Source: Cauispirillum nitrogeniifigens (GTDB lineage Bacteria; Pseudomonadota; Alphaproteobacteria; Rhodospirillales; Rhodospirillaceae). Taken from it: a DNA stretch of 64,000 nt. Below, one piece after another: positions 8,660 to 17,503 of this stretch. The stretch's first letter is position 1. The number at the start of each line of letters is the position of its first letter. The notes below the pieces were generated by a model. It was given only the letters and a program-made list of their open reading frames with translations. It searched no databases and was not told the DNA's origin. A program made the translations under genes and the position numbers. Location of the stretch: the NCBI RefSeq assembly GCF_049800675.1, contig NZ_JBLOOT010000010.1, positions 1-64,000 of the forward strand, given 5' to 3'.

Positions 8660-10089
8660 GCGCCGACCCGGAAGTTGAGCACCCTCTCGCCGCGCTGCAC
8701 GGCGATGACCCACCCCGGATGCTGGCCGCGCAGCAGCGGCGGGACATCGGCGACGCGGCGCACCGGCTGGCCGTTGATGGCCCGCACGATGTCGCCCGGC
8801 TGCACGCCCATGCGGGCGGCGTAGCCATCGCGGGCCACCGCCGTGACGATCACCGAGTCGGGCTGGTAGACGGCGCCGCGCTCCTCGGCCAGCGCCGGGT
8901 TCAGGTTGGCGATGCGGGTGCCGGCCAGGGGATGGCGGCCGGACAGTTCCGTCTCCTGGCGGTCCGGGCGGTCGGGCGCCGGCTCCAGGGCGATGGCAAG
9001 GTCGCGGACGGCGCCGTCGCGGATAACCGTCAGGGTCGCGGTGCCGCCCACCGGCAGGGTGGCGATGCGATAGCGCAGGCCCTGCACGTCCACCACATCG
9101 CGCCCGTCGATGGCGACCACCACGTCGCCCAGTTCCAGCCCGCCGCGCGCGGCCGGCGAATCGGCGCTGACATGGTTGACCAGCACTCCGCCGGGCCGGT
9201 CCAGCCCCAGGGACTGGGCGATGTCCGGGCCGACCGGCTGGCCGTTGGCGCCCAGCCAGGAGCGCACCACCTTGCCGCCGTCGAGGATGCCGGCCAGCAC
9301 CGCCTGCACCATCTCCGACGGGATGGCGAAGCCGATGCCGTTGCTGCCGCCGTCGCGGGAATAGATGGCGGTGTTGATGCCCACCAGTGCGCCGTCCATG
9401 GTCACCAGCGCGCCGCCGGAGTTGCCGGGATTGACCGCCGCGTCGGTCTGGATGAACGAGCGGAAGTCGGCAACGCCGATGGTCGTCCGGGCCAGGGCCG
9501 AGACGATGCCGCTGGTCACCGTCTGACCGACCCCGAACGGGTTGCCGATGGCCAGCACCAGATCGCCGACCTCCAGCGCGTCGGCCTTGCCGAACGGCAG
9601 CACCGACAGGTCCGCCGGCGGGTCGATCAGCCGCAGGATGGCGAGGTCGGTCTTCTCGTCGGCACCCAGAACCTCGGCGGCGAACTCCCGGCGGTCGTTG
9701 AGGACCACGCGGATCTCGTCGGCGCCCTCGATGACGTGGTGGTTGGTCACGACGATGCCGTCGGCCTTGACAATGACGCCGGACCCCAGGGCGTTCTGCA
9801 CCTGCCGTTGCACCTGCGGCATGTCGGGGATCTGGAAGAAGCGGCGGAAGAACGGGTCGTTGAACAACGGGGAGACGCGGCGCCGCGCCTCGACCACCCG
9901 GCTGGTGTAGATGTTGACCACCGCCGGGGCAGCGGCCTTGACGATGGGGGCGAAGGACAGGCGCACCTCGGCCTGGGACCGTGGCACCCGCACGTCCCCC
10001 GCCTGCTGCGCCATGGCCGGCTGCGACACCGTGCCCGCCAGGCCCGCCGCTGCCAGAATCACCCCCAGAACCCAGCCGCGCCACCTCAT
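8656..10089 (-). CDS. Periplasmic DegP/DegQ-type serine protease with two PDZ domains
   Basis: 477 residues. A signal peptide (about 1-27, cleavage near AMAQ) is followed by a trypsin-like domain with catalytic His118 (TNHHV), Asp148 (KTDLAIL) and Ser224 (GNSGG). Two PDZ domains follow (about 270-350 and 395-470, second one with ARMGVQPGDIVRAINGQP). Do-like proteases degrade or hold misfolded envelope proteins in the periplasm. The ATG at 10087-10089 follows GGGGAG and gives a proper signal peptide. It heads the minus-strand run degP-rarA-crcB-rluC-HAD-asmA-ATP12 and is separated from the rplQ operon by a terminator. Which Do paralogue it is (DegP, DegQ, MucD) is not decidable here. Confidence 0.9.
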   Translation of the reverse strand: MRWRGWVLGVILAAAGLAGTVSQPAMAQQAGDVRVPRSQAEVRLSFAPIVKAAAPAVVNIYTSRVVEARRRVSPLFNDPFFRRFFQIPDMPQVQRQVQNALGSGVIVKADGIVVTNHHVIEGADEIRVVLNDRREFAAEVLGADEKTDLAILRLIDPPADLSVLPFGKADALEVGDLVLAIGNPFGVGQTVTSGIVSALARTTIGVADFRSFIQTDAAVNPGNSGGALVTMDGALVGINTAIYSRDGGSNGIGFAIPSEMVQAVLAGILDGGKVVRSWLGANGQPVGPDIAQSLGLDRPGGVLVNHVSADSPAARGGLELGDVVVAIDGRDVVDVQGLRYRIATLPVGGTATLTVIRDGAVRDLAIALEPAPDRPDRQETELSGRHPLAGTRIANLNPALAEERGAVYQPDSVIVTAVARDGYAARMGVQPGDIVRAINGQPVRRVADVPPLLRGQHPGWVIAVQRGERVLNFRVGA

Positions 10090-10182
10090 CGACCACGCTC
10101 CCCTTTTGCTGATTCGGACCAACAGGCCCCGATGGTGGCAGATGTAGGCTGAATGGTGCCTGCACGCCACAGCCTTGCGGCC

Positions 10183-10216
10183 AAAAAGACGAAAGGCAGC
10201 CGCGGGGGCTGCCTTT
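10183..10216 (-). terminator. Rho-independent terminator after rplQ
   Basis: A perfect 10-base inverted repeat (AAAGGCAGCC at 10192-10201 and GGCTGCCTTT at 10207-10216) with a five-base loop. Read on the minus strand it is followed within three bases by TTTTT. It lies 26 bases past the rplQ stop and ends the long ribosomal-protein run before the DegP-like gene begins. Confidence 0.85.
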
Positions 10217-10241
10217 GTCCACATCCGGTGAAGGCGGATGC

Positions 10242-10667
10242 TTATTCCTCGCCGGCCTCGGCCAGTTCGGCCTCGACGCGGGCCTTGTCCTCGGCGCCCT
10301 TGGCGGCCGGGTCGCGGTCGACCAGCTCGATGAAGCCCATCGGGGCGGCGTCGCCGTAGCGGAAGCCGGCCTTCAGGACGCGGGTGTAGCCACCCTGGCG
10401 GTCCTTGTAGCGCTCGGCCAGGACGGAGAACAGCTTCTTGACCACTTCGTCGTCGCGCAGCAGCGCGGCGGCCTGGCGGCGGGCGTGCAGGTCGCCGCGC
10501 TTGCCCAGCGAGATCAGCTTCTCGGCGATCGGACGCAGGTCCTTGGCCTTGGGCAGGGTGGTCTTGATCTGCTCATGGCGCAGCAGCGAAGCGGCCATGT
10601 TGGCAAACATCGCCTTGCGGTGGGAAGAAGTGCGGTTCAGCTTGCGACCGCTCAGACCGTGACGCAT
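10242..10667 (-). CDS. rplQ: 50S ribosomal protein L17
   Basis: 141 residues beginning MRHGLSGRKLNRTSSHRKAM, the diagnostic L17 N-terminus, with LRHEQIKTTLPKAKDLRP following. L17 binds 23S rRNA near the exit-tunnel region of the large subunit. Length is typical of alphaproteobacteria, with an acidic/alanine tail. It is the last gene of the alpha operon (rpsM-rpsK-rpoA-rplQ), 225 bases after rpoA, and is followed by a terminator hairpin. Confidence 0.97.
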   Translation of the reverse strand: MRHGLSGRKLNRTSSHRKAMFANMAASLLRHEQIKTTLPKAKDLRPIAEKLISLGKRGDLHARRQAAALLRDDEVVKKLFSVLAERYKDRQGGYTRVLKAGFRYGDAAPMGFIELVDRDPAAKGAEDKARVEAELAEAGEE

Positions 10668-10892
10668 TGCGTCCTCCTATCGTCCTGACCCCGCGCGCGG
10701 AGTCGATTGTGAACTCGCGCCGCCATCCCGAAGGCTGTACGGCGGAGGCGGGCCGGTGTGGCCCTGAAGGGAATGCTCATCGGCAGGCCCCGTTTCCGAG
10801 GCCGCAGGCCGAGGCCGACGCGACCGCGTCGCGCGGCCCCTGCCGCGTAAGCCAAGCGCGCGGATGCGCGCGCCCGGCGTTTGAGGGCCGAG

Positions 10893-11915
10893 TTAGTAGG
10901 GCTCTTCGAGCTTCTTGGCCAGCTCTTCGATGTTCTCCGGCGGCCAATTGGGGATTTCCATGCCCAGGTGCAGACCCATCTGGGCGAGGACTTCCTTGAT
11001 CTCGTTGAGCGACTTGCGGCCGAAGTTCGGGGTCCGCAGCATCTCCGCCTCGGACTTCTGAACCAGATCGCCGATGTAGATGATGTTGTCGTTCTTCAGG
11101 CAGTTCGCCGAGCGGACGGACAGTTCCAGCTCATCGACCTTGCGCAGCAGGTTCTTGTTGAACGGCAGCTCGTCCTCGCGCTTCTCTTCGTAAGCCGCCT
11201 GCGGCTCCTCGAAGTTGATGAAGAGCTGGAGCTGATCCTGGAGGATGCGCGCGGCCAGGGCCACGGCGTCATCCGGCGTGACCGAGCCGTCGGTTTCCAC
11301 GACCATGTTGAGCTTGTCGTAGTCGGTGACCTGCCCGACGCGGGCGTTCTCGACCTTGTAGGACACGCGGCGCACCGGCGAGAAGATGCTGTCGACCGGG
11401 ATCAGGCCGATCGGAGCGTCCTCGGGACGGTTGGCGGCGGCGGCGACATAGCCCTTGCCGGTGTTGACGGTCAGCTCCATCGACAGGGTGGCGCCCTGGT
11501 CGAGGTGGCAGATCACCAAGTCGGGGTTCATCACCTCGATGTCGTGGCCGGTCTCGATCTGGGCGGCGGTCACTTCGCCCGGCCCGGTGGCCTTGAGGGT
11601 CATCCGCTTGGGGCCTTCGCCGTGCATGCGCAGGGCCAGGGCCTTGATGTTGAGGATGATGTCGGTGACGTCCTCGCGCACGCCGGCGACCGAGGAGAAC
11701 TCGTGCAGCACGCCGTCGATGTGGATGGCGGTGACGGCCGCACCCTGGAGCGAAGACAGCAGCACGCGGCGCAGCGCGTTGCCCAGCGTCATGCCGAAGC
11801 CGCGCTCAAGCGGTTCGGCGACCACCGTGGCCATGCGGCGCGCGTCGTCGCCCGGCTCGATGTTCAGCTTGGACGGTTTGATCAATTCCTGCCAGTTCTT
11901 CTGAATCACGGGCAT
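10893..11915 (-). CDS. rpoA: DNA-directed RNA polymerase alpha subunit
   Basis: 340 residues: an N-terminal dimerisation/assembly domain (about 20-235, with EPLERGFGMTLGNALRRVLLSS) and a C-terminal DNA/activator-binding domain (about 255-325, with LELSVRSANCLKNDNI and LGRKSLNEIKE-like FGRKSLNEIKEVL). Alpha dimerises to nucleate assembly of beta and beta-prime; the C-terminal domain contacts UP elements and activators. The ATG at 11913-11915 (MPVIQKNW) is preferred over an upstream in-frame start because family similarity begins there and AGAGG precedes it. It is flanked by rpsK and rplQ as in the usual alpha operon. Confidence 0.97.
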   Translation of the reverse strand: MPVIQKNWQELIKPSKLNIEPGDDARRMATVVAEPLERGFGMTLGNALRRVLLSSLQGAAVTAIHIDGVLHEFSSVAGVREDVTDIILNIKALALRMHGEGPKRMTLKATGPGEVTAAQIETGHDIEVMNPDLVICHLDQGATLSMELTVNTGKGYVAAAANRPEDAPIGLIPVDSIFSPVRRVSYKVENARVGQVTDYDKLNMVVETDGSVTPDDAVALAARILQDQLQLFINFEEPQAAYEEKREDELPFNKNLLRKVDELELSVRSANCLKNDNIIYIGDLVQKSEAEMLRTPNFGRKSLNEIKEVLAQMGLHLGMEIPNWPPENIEELAKKLEEPY

Positions 11916-12094
11916 GCCCTCTTCACTCGGGGTCAAGCGGTCTCCGGACACCACGTCGGGGCGCGGGGTCCGCTCAGGTCTTTCCGCTCGGTGGCGCGGC
12001 TGTCGGCCCGGATGAGCCCACGGCACCACGCCAAAACCGCCGATCCCCGAACGGTTTGTCCGGGGCGGCGGCGGTGTCGGCTACGGTTGGGTCT

Positions 12095-12487
12095 TTAGAC
12101 CCGGCGCCGCTTGCGCGGACGGCAACCGTTGTGCGGGATCGGCGTCACGTCGCGGATGGCGGTGATGGTGAACCCCGCCGTCTGCAGCGCGCGCAGCGCC
12201 GACTCACGCCCCGAACCCGGACCGGAGACCTGGACTTCCAGGACCTTCATGCCGTGTTCCTGCGCCTTGCGACCCGCATCCTCGGCCGCGACCTGGGCGG
12301 CGTAGGGGGTCGACTTGCGCGAGCCCTTGAAGCCCTGCGAACCAGCCGAGGACCAGGAGATCGCGTTGCCCTGGACGTCGGTGATGGTGATCAGGGTGTT
12401 GTTGAAGCTCGCGTTGACGTGCGCGATGCCGGAGGTGATGTTCTTGCGTTCGCGCCGACGGGGACGCGCAGCAGCTGCCTTGGCCAT
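12095..12487 (-). CDS. rpsK: 30S ribosomal protein S11
   Basis: 130 residues ending HNGCRPRKRRRV, the conserved S11 tail, with the internal GNAISWSSAGSQGFKGSRKSTPYAAQ segment. S11 forms part of the platform of the small subunit and contacts the mRNA exit region. It sits 27 bases downstream of rpsM in the alpha operon. The 179-base gap before rpoA is somewhat long for this operon, and no gene is seen in it. Confidence 0.97.
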   Translation of the reverse strand: MAKAAAARPRRRERKNITSGIAHVNASFNNTLITITDVQGNAISWSSAGSQGFKGSRKSTPYAAQVAAEDAGRKAQEHGMKVLEVQVSGPGSGRESALRALQTAGFTITAIRDVTPIPHNGCRPRKRRRV

Positions 12488-12514
12488 TGCCGAAACCTGC
12501 CTTTCTAAGCTGAA

Positions 12515-12883
12515 TTACTTCTTCTTGCCGGCGATGGGCTTGGCCGGACCCTTGCGCGTGCGCGCGTTCGTGTGCGTCCGCTGGCCGCGCACCGGCAGGC
12601 CGCGGCGATGACGCAGGCCGCGATAGCAGCCCAGGTCCATCAGACGCTTGATGTTCATCGCCACTTCACGGCGCAGGTCGCCTTCGACGCGGTACTCGCG
12701 GTCGATCAGCTCGCGCAGGCGCAGCACTTCGTCGTCAGACAGCTGGTTCACGCGAACCTGCTCGGCGATGCCGACCTTGGTGCAGATCTCACGCGCGGTC
12801 TTGGCGCCGATGCCGTAGATGTAGGTCAGCGCGATGGGGACGCGCTTGTTGGTCGGAATGTTAACGCCAGCGATACGCGCCAA
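12515..12883 (-). CDS. rpsM: 30S ribosomal protein S13
   Basis: 122 residues starting MARIAGVNIPTNKRVPIALT, with YRGLRHRRGLPVRGQRTHTN and the basic tail GPAKPIAGKKK. S13 lies in the head of the small subunit and contacts the P-site tRNA and the L5 bridge. It follows adk after 115 bases. The rpmJ (L36) gene often found here in other bacteria is absent from this gap, as is common in alphaproteobacteria. Confidence 0.97.
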   Translation of the reverse strand: MARIAGVNIPTNKRVPIALTYIYGIGAKTAREICTKVGIAEQVRVNQLSDDEVLRLRELIDREYRVEGDLRREVAMNIKRLMDLGCYRGLRHRRGLPVRGQRTHTNARTRKGPAKPIAGKKK

Positions 12884-12998
12884 AGCCCGTACTCCTCAAA
12901 AAACACAACGACTCGATGTCGCTAGATTTGGTCCGTCCACAGGGGGGATTCGGAAGGTGCGCGATTATAGGCAGAACACCTTCCGAGTCAACCGCTGT

Positions 12999-13655
12999 TC
13001 ATCCTTCCAGGGCGGCTTCGAGCTGCCTGGTCACTTCGTCGATCGGCAGCGTGCCGTCGACGACCGTCAGAAGACCCTTGCCCTCGTAGTACGGCAGCAG
13101 GGGCGCCGTCTGGGCGTGGTACGCCTCCAGGCGGCTCTTGACCGTTTCCGCGTTGTCGTCGGCGCGCCGCTTGAACTCGGTGCCACCGCAGGAGTCGCAG
13201 ACCCCCTCGACAGTCGGCTTCTTGAAGCTGTCGTGGTAGCCGGCGCCACACTTGGCGCAGGTATAGCGGCCGGTGATGCGGTCGACCAGCAGCGAGTCGG
13301 GGACCCGCAGCTCCAGCACGGCGTCGAGCGCCATGCCCTTGTCGGCCAGCAGCTTGTCCAGCGCCTCGGCCTGGGCCACGGTGCGGGGGAAGCCGTCGAG
13401 GATGAAGCCATTGGCGCAGTCGGCGGCGTCAAGACGCTCGTCGATGATGCCGATGACGATGTCGTCGGACACCAGTTGGCCGGCATCCATCACCGCCTTG
13501 GCTTTCTTGCCGATCTCGGTGCCCGAGGCCACCGCGGCGCGCAGCATGTCGCCGGTGGACAGCTGGACGATGCCGTAGTCATCCTGGAGGCGCTGCGCCT
13601 GGGTTCCCTTGCCACCACCGGGCGGGCCCATGAATATCAGTCGCTTGCCCTTCAT
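12999..13655 (-). CDS. adk: Adenylate kinase with zinc-type lid
   Basis: 218 residues. P-loop GPPGGGKGTQ (about 10-19), NMP-binding region, GFPRTVAQAEAL motif, and a long lid. The lid carries four cysteines (133, 136, 153, 156) in CAKC and CDSC pairs, the zinc-binding form common in Gram-positive and many alphaproteobacterial enzymes. The enzyme interconverts ATP + AMP and 2 ADP in the cytoplasm. Its ATG overlaps the secY stop by one base (TGATG), so it is probably translated by coupling to secY, as in many spc operons. Confidence 0.96.
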   Translation of the reverse strand: MKGKRLIFMGPPGGGKGTQAQRLQDDYGIVQLSTGDMLRAAVASGTEIGKKAKAVMDAGQLVSDDIVIGIIDERLDAADCANGFILDGFPRTVAQAEALDKLLADKGMALDAVLELRVPDSLLVDRITGRYTCAKCGAGYHDSFKKPTVEGVCDSCGGTEFKRRADDNAETVKSRLEAYHAQTAPLLPYYEGKGLLTVVDGTLPIDEVTRQLEAALEG

Positions 13656-14998
13656 CAGCTGCGTTTCCCCCTCAGTTTGGATTTCTTGATCAGCCCTTCG
13701 TACTGGTGGGCCAGCAGATGGGACTGGATCTGCGCCACCGTGTCGAGGGTCACCGTCACCACGATCAGCAGGCTGGTGCCGCCGAAGTAGAACGGCACGG
13801 CCAGGCGGCTGATCAGGATTTCCGGGAGGACCGAGATGAACACCAGGTAGGCGGCGCCGATGACGGTCAACCGGGTCAGGACGTAGTCCAGGTACTCGGC
13901 GGTGTTCTTGCCCGGACGGATACCGGGGATGAAGCCGCCGTACTTCTTCAGGTTCTCCGCCGTGTCGTTCGGATTGAACACGACGGCGGTATAGAAGAAG
14001 GCGAAGAAGATGATCATCGCCGCGTACAGGATGATGTACAGCGGCTGGCCGTGACCGAGCACCGCCGTCACCGTGGTCAGCCACTCCGGCCCGCCCTGGG
14101 CGCTGAAGCTGGCGGCCGTGACCGGCAGCAGCAGCAGCGAGCTGGCGAAGATCGGCGGAATGACGCCGGCGGTGTTGAGCTTCAGCGGCAGGTGGGTGCT
14201 CTCGCCCCCATACACGCGGTTGCCCTTCTGGCGCTTGGGATACTGCACCAGGATGCGCCGCTGCGACCGTTCAATGAAGACGATGAACGTGATCACCGCG
14301 ACCGCCAGCAGCAGCACGCCGATGATGACCAGCGGCGACAGCGCGCCGGTGCGGCCCAGTTCCAGGGTGCCCGCCAGGGCCGCCGGAAGTTCGGCGACGA
14401 TGCCGGCGAAGATGATCAGCGAGATGCCGTTGCCGACGCCGCGCGCGGTGATCTGCTCGCCCAGCCACATCAGGAACAGAGTGCCGCCGACCAGGGTGAT
14501 GACGGTCACGAAGCGGAAGAACCAGCCCGGATCGGTCACCGCCGGCCCCGACGAACTGCTCATGCCCTCCAGTCCGACGGCGATGCCGTAGGCCTGCATG
14601 GTGGCGATGATCACCGTCAGGTAGCGGGTGTACTGGTTGATCTTCTTGCGGCCGCTCTCGCCTTCCTTCTTCAGCGCTTCCATGGTCGGCGACACCGCCG
14701 TCATGAGCTGCAGGATGATGGAGGCCGAGATGTACGGCATGATGTTGAGGGCGAAGATCGTCATGCGCGACAACGCGCCGCCGGCGAACATGTCGAACAT
14801 GCCCAGGATGCCCTGGGCCTGCTGCGAGAACACGTCCTGCAACACGACGGGGTCGATGCCCGGCAGCGGGATATACGTGCCCAGGCGATAGACGATGAGG
14901 GCGCCCAGCGTGAACCAGATGCGCTTCTTAAGCTCGGTCGCCCTGGCGAAGACGCCGAAGTTCATGTTGGCGGCGAGCTGCTCGGCGGCGGATGCCAT
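13655..14998 (-). CDS. secY: Protein translocase subunit SecY
   Basis: 447 residues with ten membrane segments. Diagnostic stretches are YRLGTYIPLPGID near the N-terminus, the plug-region segment FDMFAGGALSRMTIFALNIMPYI, and the cytoplasmic loop RRILVQYPKRQKG. SecY is the pore of the SecYEG translocon in the inner membrane; its partner SecE is encoded at 41.9 kb. It is located between rplO and adk in the spc order, 170 bases after rplO and overlapping adk by one base. Confidence 0.97.
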   Translation of the reverse strand: MASAAEQLAANMNFGVFARATELKKRIWFTLGALIVYRLGTYIPLPGIDPVVLQDVFSQQAQGILGMFDMFAGGALSRMTIFALNIMPYISASIILQLMTAVSPTMEALKKEGESGRKKINQYTRYLTVIIATMQAYGIAVGLEGMSSSSGPAVTDPGWFFRFVTVITLVGGTLFLMWLGEQITARGVGNGISLIIFAGIVAELPAALAGTLELGRTGALSPLVIIGVLLLAVAVITFIVFIERSQRRILVQYPKRQKGNRVYGGESTHLPLKLNTAGVIPPIFASSLLLLPVTAASFSAQGGPEWLTTVTAVLGHGQPLYIILYAAMIIFFAFFYTAVVFNPNDTAENLKKYGGFIPGIRPGKNTAEYLDYVLTRLTVIGAAYLVFISVLPEILISRLAVPFYFGGTSLLIVVTVTLDTVAQIQSHLLAHQYEGLIKKSKLRGKRS

Positions 14999-15168
14999 GC
15001 GGTGCTCCGACTTCCTCAGAGTGACGCGGGGAGCCTAGCGGAGTTGCGTGCCTGTGGCACGCGTCCCCGTTGCTCCCCGCCTAATCCCTCGGGCTCGCCC
15101 GCCTTCCGGCGGCTTGCCCTGCGGTAAGACCGAGGGCGGCACGCCTTGCGGCGGCCGCCCTGATCGCA

Positions 15169-15651
15169 TCAGCCTTCGGCGTCTTCGGCCTTGGGCTGCA
15201 ACACGGTGATCGAGCCGCCGGCCTTCTCCACCGCAGCGATCGCGGACTTGGAAGCCCCGGCCACTTCGATGTTCAGCTTGCTGGTCAGCTCGCCGGTGCC
15301 CAGCAGACGGATGCCGTCCTTGGCCCGCCGCACGACGCCGGAAGCCACCAGGGCCTCGGCGTTGACGGTCTGGGCGGCGTCGATCTTGCCGGCGTCCACC
15401 GCCGCCTGGAGGCGGCCGAGGTTCACCGTCACGAAGTCCTTGCGGAAGATGTTGTTGAAGCCGCGCTTGGGCAGACGGCGGTAGATGGCCATCTGGCCAC
15501 CCTCGAAGCCGTTGATCGACACGCCCGTGCGGGACTTCTGACCCTTCACGCCGCGGCCCGCGGTCTTGCCCTTGCCCGACCCGATGCCACGGCCGACGCG
15601 CATACGCTGCTTCGTCGCGCCGGGATTGTCGCGCAGTTCGTTCAGTTTCAT
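15169..15651 (-). CDS. rplO: 50S ribosomal protein L15
   Basis: 160 residues starting MKLNELRDNPGATKQRMRVGRG, with the glycine-rich GSGKGKTAGRGVKGQKSR segment characteristic of L15 and a C-terminal globular domain. L15 is a late-assembling large-subunit protein whose extended N-terminus threads into 23S rRNA. It lies between rpmD (71 bases upstream) and secY. The C-terminus carries a short acidic tail. Confidence 0.97.
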   Translation of the reverse strand: MKLNELRDNPGATKQRMRVGRGIGSGKGKTAGRGVKGQKSRTGVSINGFEGGQMAIYRRLPKRGFNNIFRKDFVTVNLGRLQAAVDAGKIDAAQTVNAEALVASGVVRRAKDGIRLLGTGELTSKLNIEVAGASKSAIAAVEKAGGSITVLQPKAEDAEG

Positions 15652-15722
15652 TTCAGCAACGTCCCGTTGTCTTGCACCGCCGCCGGCCCCAAGGTCTCCC
15701 TCGGGGCCGGCCGCGGCAGGCC

Positions 15723-15914
15723 TCAGGCCTGTTCGACCTTCACCAGGTGCTGGACCTTGGCGATCATGCCGCGCACAGCCGGAGTATCCTCCAGCTCACG
15801 CGAACGGTGCATCTTGTTGAGGCCAAGACCCACCAGGGTGGCGCGCTGATCGTCCTTGCGGCCGATCGGGCTGCCGATCTGGGTGACCTTCACGCGGCCT
15901 TCAGTCTTTGCCAT
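15723..15914 (-). CDS. rpmD: 50S ribosomal protein L30
   Basis: 63 residues with the L30 pattern VTQIGSPIGRKDDQRATLVGLGLNK and MIAKVQHLVKVE at the end. L30 is a small protein of the large subunit. It lies 14 bases after rpsE, at the expected place before rplO in the spc operon. The start ATG follows AGGAGGACAGGAACG, a good ribosome-binding site. Confidence 0.96.
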   Translation of the reverse strand: MAKTEGRVKVTQIGSPIGRKDDQRATLVGLGLNKMHRSRELEDTPAVRGMIAKVQHLVKVEQA

Positions 15915-15928
15915 CGTTCCTGTCCTCC

Positions 15929-16561
15929 TCAGTCGGCCGAAGCGTCGGCCGCCGCGTCACCGCCGACGGCGCCCTGGGACGCTTCGCGGCGCGACACGAT
16001 GTCGCCGACCTTCTTGTTGCGGCGGGCGGCCACCATGCGCGGAGACATGACGTCTTCGAGCGCGGCGAAGGTCGCCTTGACCATGTTGTACGGGTTGGTG
16101 GTGCCGGTGCACTTGGCGACCACGTCCTGCACGCCCATGGTCTCGAACACCGCGCGCATCGGGCCGCCGGCGATGATGCCGGTACCCGCCGGAGCCGTGC
16201 GCAGAAGCACGCGGCCGGCGCCGAAGTGACCCTTGACGTCGTGGTGCAGGGTGCGGCCCTCGCGCAGGGGGACCCGGATCATGCCGCGCTTGGCCTGTTC
16301 GGTGGCCTTGCGGATGGCCTCGGGGACCTCACGCGCCTTGCCGGTGCCGAAGCCGACGCGGCCCTTGCCGTCGCCGACCACGACCAGGGCGGCGAAGGCG
16401 AAGCGCCGACCACCCTTGACCACCTTGGCCACGCGGTTGATGTGGACGAGCTTGTCGACGAACTCGTCGTCGCGCTCGCGTTCGTTTCGCCGGTCGCGAT
16501 CACCACCGCGATCGCGATCGCGCGAGCGATCGGAGCGCTCGGGGCTAGGAGTACGTGCCAT
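15929..16561 (-). CDS. rpsE: 30S ribosomal protein S5, with Arg/Asp-rich N-terminal extension
   Basis: 210 residues. The double-stranded-RNA-binding-like N domain (about 32-98, VDKLVHINRVAKVVKGGRRF) and the C domain (GGPMRAVFETMGVQDVVAKC) are standard. S5 helps control decoding accuracy and mRNA unwinding at the entry channel. The first 30 residues form a low-complexity RDRDRGGDRDRR-type stretch encoded by repeated CGATCGCG-like DNA at about 16498-16535, and the C-terminus has an alanine/aspartate tail. Both extensions are probably disordered. It sits between rplR and rpmD in the normal spc order. Confidence 0.96.
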   Translation of the reverse strand: MARTPSPERSDRSRDRDRGGDRDRRNERERDDEFVDKLVHINRVAKVVKGGRRFAFAALVVVGDGKGRVGFGTGKAREVPEAIRKATEQAKRGMIRVPLREGRTLHHDVKGHFGAGRVLLRTAPAGTGIIAGGPMRAVFETMGVQDVVAKCTGTTNPYNMVKATFAALEDVMSPRMVAARRNKKVGDIVSRREASQGAVGGDAAADASAD

Positions 16562-16574
16562 TCCTCTTTATCCC

Positions 16575-16940
16575 TTAGAACGAGAGTCCGCCTTCACGCG
16601 CCGCGTCCGCCAGGGCCTTGACCCTGCCGTGGTAGATGTAGCCACCACGGTCGAACACGACTTCCTTGATGCCGGCCGCGGCGGCACGCTCAGCCACCAG
16701 CTTGCCGACCTCGACCGCCGCGGCGGAGTCCGCGCCGGTCTTCAGCTTCCCGCGCAGATCCTTGTCCAGGGTCGAGGCGGCGGCCACGGTGCGACCCGTG
16801 GCGTCGTCGATGACCTGGGCATAGATATGCCGCGAGGAGCGGAACACCGACAGGCGCGGACGCCCAGCGGCTTTCTTCTTGATCTGGAAGCGCACGCGAC
16901 GGGCGCGGCGCTCGAACAGTTCCTTGCCTGACTTCGCCAT
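16575..16940 (-). CDS. rplR: 50S ribosomal protein L18
   Basis: 121 residues with the L18 features RRARRVRFQIKKKAAGRPRLSVF, HIYAQVIDDATGRT and VFDRGGYIYHGRVKALADAAREGGL. L18 binds 5S rRNA and, with L5 and L25, mediates its attachment to the large subunit. It lies 11 bases downstream of rplF and 13 bases upstream of rpsE. Confidence 0.97.
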   Translation of the reverse strand: MAKSGKELFERRARRVRFQIKKKAAGRPRLSVFRSSRHIYAQVIDDATGRTVAAASTLDKDLRGKLKTGADSAAAVEVGKLVAERAAAAGIKEVVFDRGGYIYHGRVKALADAAREGGLSF

Positions 16941-16951
16941 GTCCGTTGCCC

Positions 16952-17488
16952 TTACTTCTTCTTGCCTTCCTTGCGGAGAATCTGCTCGCCGGCATAGCGC
17001 ACGCCCTTGCCCTTGTAGGGCTCCGGCGGCCGGTACGAACGGATCTCCGAGGCCACCTGGCCGACCTTCTGCTTGTCCGTGCCCGAGATCTCGATCTGGG
17101 TCGGCTGCGGGGTCTTGATGGTGATGCCTTCAGGGATCGGATACAGCACGTCGTGCGAGAAACCGAGGTTCAGTTGCAGGGCATTGCCCTGCACCGCCGC
17201 ACGGTAGCCCACGCCGGTGATGTCCAGGTTCTTCTGGAACCCCTCGGACACGCCCTTGACGAGGTTGTTGATGCGCGCGCGGGTGGTGCCCCACATCATG
17301 CGGGCCCGCTTGCTCTCATTCTTCGGGCGAACGACGACCTTGCCGTCCTCCACGGTGGTGTCGACCAGGTCGGGCGACAGCTCGAACTGCATTTCGCCGA
17401 GCTTGCCCTTGGCCACGAGAACCGCTCCGGTCACGGAGACGGTCACGCCCTGGGGCACCTCGACGGGATATTTGCCAACTCGCGACAT
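16952..17488 (-). CDS. rplF: 50S ribosomal protein L6
   Basis: 178 residues starting MSRVGKYPVEVPQGVTVSV, with two repeated L6 folds and the C-terminal signature RSYRPPEPYKGKGVRYAGE. L6 lies near the factor-binding site at the base of the L7/L12 stalk. It is 15 bases downstream of rpsH and ends in a basic KEGKKK tail, as usual. Confidence 0.97.
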   Translation of the reverse strand: MSRVGKYPVEVPQGVTVSVTGAVLVAKGKLGEMQFELSPDLVDTTVEDGKVVVRPKNESKRARMMWGTTRARINNLVKGVSEGFQKNLDITGVGYRAAVQGNALQLNLGFSHDVLYPIPEGITIKTPQPTQIEISGTDKQKVGQVASEIRSYRPPEPYKGKGVRYAGEQILRKEGKKK

Positions 17489-17503
17489 TCGTCAGGTCCC
17501 CTT

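Noticed and set aside
12884..12998. rpmJ (L36) between adk and rpsM
   Set aside because: The gap holds no short basic frame with the L36 cysteine pattern.
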